Source: Kineosporiaceae bacterium
GTDB lineage: Bacteria > Actinomycetota > Actinomycetes > Actinomycetales > Angustibacteraceae
Assembly: GCA_027345905.1 (NCBI GenBank)
Contig: DAIETC010000203.1
Location: 1-5,438 of the forward strand
Length of the DNA: 5,438 nt
Direction: 5' to 3'
The notes under the pieces were generated by a model, which saw only the letters and a list, made by a program, of their open reading frames with translations, had not been told where the DNA came from and did not search any database. Below are positions 4,087 to 5,438 of this stretch, one piece after another (within the stretch, counting starts at the first letter, position 1; every line of letters starts with the position of its first letter). A program made the translations under genes and the position numbers.

Positions 4087-4328
4087 CGGGCACCGTCCAG
4101 GGCGCGGATGGTAGGGCAGGGCCACCGTTCGTCACACCACATGCAGCGCCCGCCGTCGAGCCGCCGGTGCAGCCTGCTCACGCTTTCGACGGCGGACAGG
4201 AGCCCGGGGACGTCATCGGCTGCCATAGCTGCCAGACGAGCGAGATGGACCGTCGTTGACTGCGGGTCGTTCGCGGCTGCGTCGTATTCCGCGTGGCGCC
4301 GATTGATCGCTTCCAGGTCGAGGCTCAT
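4083..4328 (-). CDS. 81-aa protein with C-terminal Cys knuckle (CxxC...WPCPT)
   Basis: The protein starts MSLDLEAINRRHAEYDAAAN at ATG 4328-4326. Residues 1-56 are predicted to be mainly helical (AINRRHAEYDAAA; VHLARLAAMAADDVPGLLSAVESVSRLH). The C-terminal part has C62-M-W-C65 and then W69-P-C71-P-T-I-R-A-L. This matches the 'CxxC...WPCPTxRAL' ending seen in many short Streptomyces and actinophage proteins of unknown role. H12, H28 or H54 could complete a zinc site. The start is set by the ATGA overlap; a longer frame opening at 4532 is the antisense-like extension over the coiled-coil gene and is rejected. Function unknown; the repeated occurrence of this ending in phage genomes suggests a conserved small zinc-binding module. 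Confidence 0.83.
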   Translation of the reverse strand: MSLDLEAINRRHAEYDAAANDPQSTTVHLARLAAMAADDVPGLLSAVESVSRLHRRLDGGRCMWCDERWPCPTIRALDGAR

Positions 4329-4648
4329 GCCGCGCCCCCATCTCGCTGCGTAGGGATGATGTGGGCCGAGCAGTCGGCGATGCCGTGGGCGCACTCCTGT
4401 GCGAACGCGAGGGCCTGCTCGACCCGCCGCTGCTCGCCCTCCAAGGCGGACACATGCTCGACGGCGGCCTGCTGAGCGCCCCTGTTGCTGCGCCGCTGGA
4501 AGGTCAGGTCCCGGGCGATGTCGGCCTGCCACATCTCGCCGCGGATCTCGGCTAGGCGCTCCTGTAGCCGGTGGATCTCGGCGCGGGCGTCGGCCAGAGC
4601 CTCGGCCCGTGCGACCTCGGCGCGCTGGGCAGGCGTGAGGTCGGTCAT
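4325..4648 (-). CDS. 107-aa coiled-coil hypothetical protein
   Basis: From ATG 4648-4646 the protein begins MTDLTPAQRAEVARAEALAD. Almost the whole chain is charged and helical, with heptad-like runs at about 6-40 (AEIHRLQERLAEIRGEM) and 55-88 (AAVEHVSALEGEQRRVEQAL). It is likely a two-helix coiled coil, perhaps a homodimer. The C-terminus contains C87 and C94 with H89 and H97 (ECAHGIADCSAHI), a possible metal or redox site. Both ends are ATGA overlaps. A start at 4681 would add 11 residues over the upstream gene and is not supported by the overlap pattern. No enzyme motif is seen and no function is inferred beyond oligomerisation. Confidence 0.83.
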   Translation of the reverse strand: MTDLTPAQRAEVARAEALADARAEIHRLQERLAEIRGEMWQADIARDLTFQRRSNRGAQQAAVEHVSALEGEQRRVEQALAFAQECAHGIADCSAHIIPTQRDGGAA

Positions 4649-4866
4649 GGGGTCACCAGCCCGTCGCGCGGGTCGTTGCACTCGGTCCAGGCGACGCCCA
4701 CGAAGTCGCCCGTTTCCTCGTTCCAGATCGCATTGCCCGGGTCCTGAGACTGGGGCAGGCGAATGATGAGGCCCACGCGGTAGTGCGGTGCGTTGGCTGG
4801 GAGCGGAGCATCCTCGATCCAGGTGAGCCGGTAGTAGCGCCAGCGGGTCACAGTCGGGGCGGTCAT
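4645..4866 (-). CDS. 73-aa hypothetical protein
   Basis: The protein begins MTAPTVTRWRYYRLTWIEDA at ATG 4866-4864. It is rich in aromatic residues and predicted beta strands (RYYRLTWIE, HYRVGLIIRLP, FVGVAWTE), so a small beta-sheet domain is likely. One cysteine (C63) and no catalytic motif are present. A GAGGTG ribosome site lies six to seven bases before the ATG. The start makes an ATGA overlap with the 62-aa gene; a longer frame opening at 4962 would run over half of that gene and is rejected. I do not recognise a family, and its neighbours give no functional clue. Confidence 0.8.
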   Translation of the reverse strand: MTAPTVTRWRYYRLTWIEDAPLPANAPHYRVGLIIRLPQSQDPGNAIWNEETGDFVGVAWTECNDPRDGLVTP

Positions 4867-4875
4867 GACGTCACC
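4861..4875. repeat. 15-bp gene-junction repeat, copy 1 (contains TGACGTCA)
   Basis: The sequence ggtcatgacgtcacc spans the stop/start overlap of the 73-aa and 62-aa genes and is repeated exactly at 5046-5060. It contains the perfect 8-bp palindrome TGACGTCA (4866-4873) and, on the minus strand, the ATG of the downstream gene. It may reflect shared Val-Thr-Ser-stop codons and an ATG-ACC start, or a binding site. Confidence 0.5.
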
Positions 4876-5051
4876 TCGACGGCGAGAACCAGGCATTCGG
4901 GGCAGACCATCGGCGAGGGTTCGGAGTTCGCCTGCCAGCCCACGAGCCCGCAGTCCGGGCACTTGACGTAGTGGGCATCGGCCGGGATCGGCGGGAGCGT
5001 CCTCCTGGCCGCATCGAGATACACCCGGTCACCGGGCCTCGGGGTGGTCAT
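4863..5051 (-). CDS. 62-aa double-CxxC zinc-ribbon protein
   Basis: This short protein starts MTTPRPGDRVYLDAARRTLP at ATG 5051-5049. Residues 5-20 form a small strand-turn segment of the PGDRVYL type. The rest is a zinc ribbon with C31-P-D-C34 and C50-P-E-C53 separated by 15 residues, with GLVGW after the first knuckle. Ribbons of this size usually bind nucleic acid or act as adaptors. Start and stop both sit in ATGA overlaps. It shares its ribbon layout with the 47-aa protein at 1098-1241, but the surrounding residues differ, so a recent duplication is not evident. Function unknown. Confidence 0.85.
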   Translation of the reverse strand: MTTPRPGDRVYLDAARRTLPPIPADAHYVKCPDCGLVGWQANSEPSPMVCPECLVLAVEVTS

Positions 5052-5060
5052 GACGTCACC
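5046..5060. repeat. 15-bp gene-junction repeat, copy 2 (contains TGACGTCA)
   Basis: This is an exact copy of the 15-bp sequence at 4861-4875. Here it spans the overlap between the 62-aa and 93-aa genes, with TGACGTCA at 5051-5058. The two upstream proteins both end in Val-Thr-Ser because of it. Confidence 0.5.
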
Positions 5061-5329
5061 GGCTCAGCCAGCGCGGGGCCGGTGATGCGCACGCGCATGT
5101 CCGCCCATGTGCCGGACCACTCGACGAGACCCTGCCGCTCACCGAACCGGGAGCCGACGCTCAGGCCGAACGCCTCGGCGGCAGCAGCCACGTCGGCAGC
5201 GGAGTAGAGCTGGATCGACCACGCGCCCGTGTGAGCCCGCCACTCGACGTGCAGAACCTCGACGTCCAGCGGGTCGAGCACGCGGGCGATGTGGCGCAGG
5301 TCCGCGGCGAGGGTCGTGGGGCTGGTCAT
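5048..5329 (-). CDS. 93-aa hypothetical protein
   Basis: The protein begins MTSPTTLAADLRHIARVLDP. It is predicted to be alpha/beta: helix 5-18, strands VEVLHVEW and WSIQLY, a helix DVAAAAEAFG, then strands around GLVEWSGTWADMRVRITGP. It resembles in outline a set of short Streptomyces and actinophage proteins that end in a 'W-x-(x)-hydrophobic-R-V-x-x-P' strand, but I cannot name a family. There are no cysteines and no catalytic motif. ATG 5329-5327 makes an ATGA overlap with the repeat-protein gene and the stop overlaps the zinc-ribbon gene. The local ribosome site is weak, suggesting coupled translation. Confidence 0.83.
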   Translation of the reverse strand: MTSPTTLAADLRHIARVLDPLDVEVLHVEWRAHTGAWSIQLYSAADVAAAAEAFGLSVGSRFGERQGLVEWSGTWADMRVRITGPALAEPVTS

Positions 5330-5438
5330 GCGGCACCGGCCAGGTAGGAGAGGAGACGGTCGGTCTGCCAGGTGCGCTCGGCGTCCCTGGCGGCGTCCCT
5401 GGCGGCGTCCCTGGCGGCGTCCCAGGCGGCGGCCCAGG
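5326..5438 (-). CDS. C-terminal end of an Ala-rich (W/R)DAA-repeat protein (5' end outside window)
   Basis: Only the last 36 residues are present. They consist of tetrads WAAA-WDAA-RDAA-RDAA-RDAE, followed by a non-repeat tail RTWQTDRLLSYLAGAA. The four-residue period with Ala at two positions and an aromatic or Arg at one favours a long helix. Proteins built of such WDAA/RDAA/WAAA tetrads occur in many Streptomyces genomes and actinophages, often much longer than this fragment, with no known role. The stop makes an ATGA overlap with the 93-aa gene, confirming the frame. Upstream length and start cannot be judged. Confidence 0.82.
   Translation of the reverse strand, partial: WAAAWDAARDAARDAARDAERTWQTDRLLSYLAGAA
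5381..5438 (-). repeat. 12-bp coding tandem repeat
   Basis: The unit gcgtccctggcg (plus strand) occurs three times perfectly at 5381, 5393 and 5405, then once with one change at 5417 (gcgtcccaggcg). A degenerate partial unit at 5429 runs off the window. Each unit codes for one tetrad of the Ala-rich protein, so gain or loss of units keeps the frame. It continues outside the window. Confidence 0.9.

Noticed and set aside
5381..5438. Short regular repeats as a CRISPR array or iteron origin
   Set aside because: The 12-bp units are directly adjacent with no spacers, and each codes for one tetrad of a protein in the frame confirmed by the downstream overlap.

Overview
This window is a compact, high-GC stretch of actinobacterial mobile DNA, most likely from a Streptomyces-type siphophage, or a prophage or related element derived from one. 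The reasons are the GC-rich codon use, the almost exclusive use of TGA stops (two TAG, no TAA at the 18 visible stops), a WhiB-family regulator (a family confined to Actinobacteria and their phages), a RecT-type annealing protein beside a RecB/Cas4-like exonuclease, an HNH endonuclease, and many tiny uncharacterised genes. No integrase, repressor, terminase, virion, tRNA or host housekeeping gene is visible, so phage, prophage or plasmid state cannot be decided from this window alone.

All 19 genes lie on the minus strand and are read from high to low coordinates. There is no intergenic space: of 18 junctions, 15 are 4-bp ATGA/GTGA overlaps, one overlaps by 7 bp, one by 1 bp, and one is a TAG directly abutting ATG. 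This looks like one polycistronic message with translational coupling throughout. I see no promoter or terminator inside the window. Both ends cut through genes.

In transcription order: (i) 5438-3605 is a run of small accessory genes. It starts with the tail of a protein made of (W/R)DAA tetrad repeats, followed by a 93-aa protein, a 62-aa two-CxxC zinc ribbon, a 73-aa protein, a 107-aa coiled-coil protein, an 81-aa protein with a C-terminal Cys knuckle, a 101-aa protein and a 59-aa Cys-containing protein. (ii) 3608-3104 holds three consecutive mini-proteins with single predicted membrane helices (43, 53 and 71 aa), the last fused to a four-Cys finger. (iii) 3107-1098 is the recombination block: a 60-aa unknown, a PD-(D/E)XK exonuclease, a RecT-like single-strand annealing protein with an extra C-terminal helical domain, and a 47-aa zinc ribbon. 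(iv) 1104-1 is the regulatory/nuclease end: a probable winged-helix protein, a C2HC-finger protein, a WhiB-like Fe-S regulator and an HNH endonuclease that runs off the left edge.

The core working unit is the exonuclease-annealase pair: the exonuclease would resect double-strand ends and RecT would coat and anneal the exposed single strands during phage replication or recombination. The WhiB and winged-helix proteins probably adjust host or phage transcription. The roles of the small membrane and zinc-binding proteins are unknown; host takeover or superinfection exclusion are guesses. Four real genes (1098-1241, 3319-3480, 3477-3608, 3605-3784) are short enough to be lost to length cut-offs; their frames are fixed by the overlap pattern.
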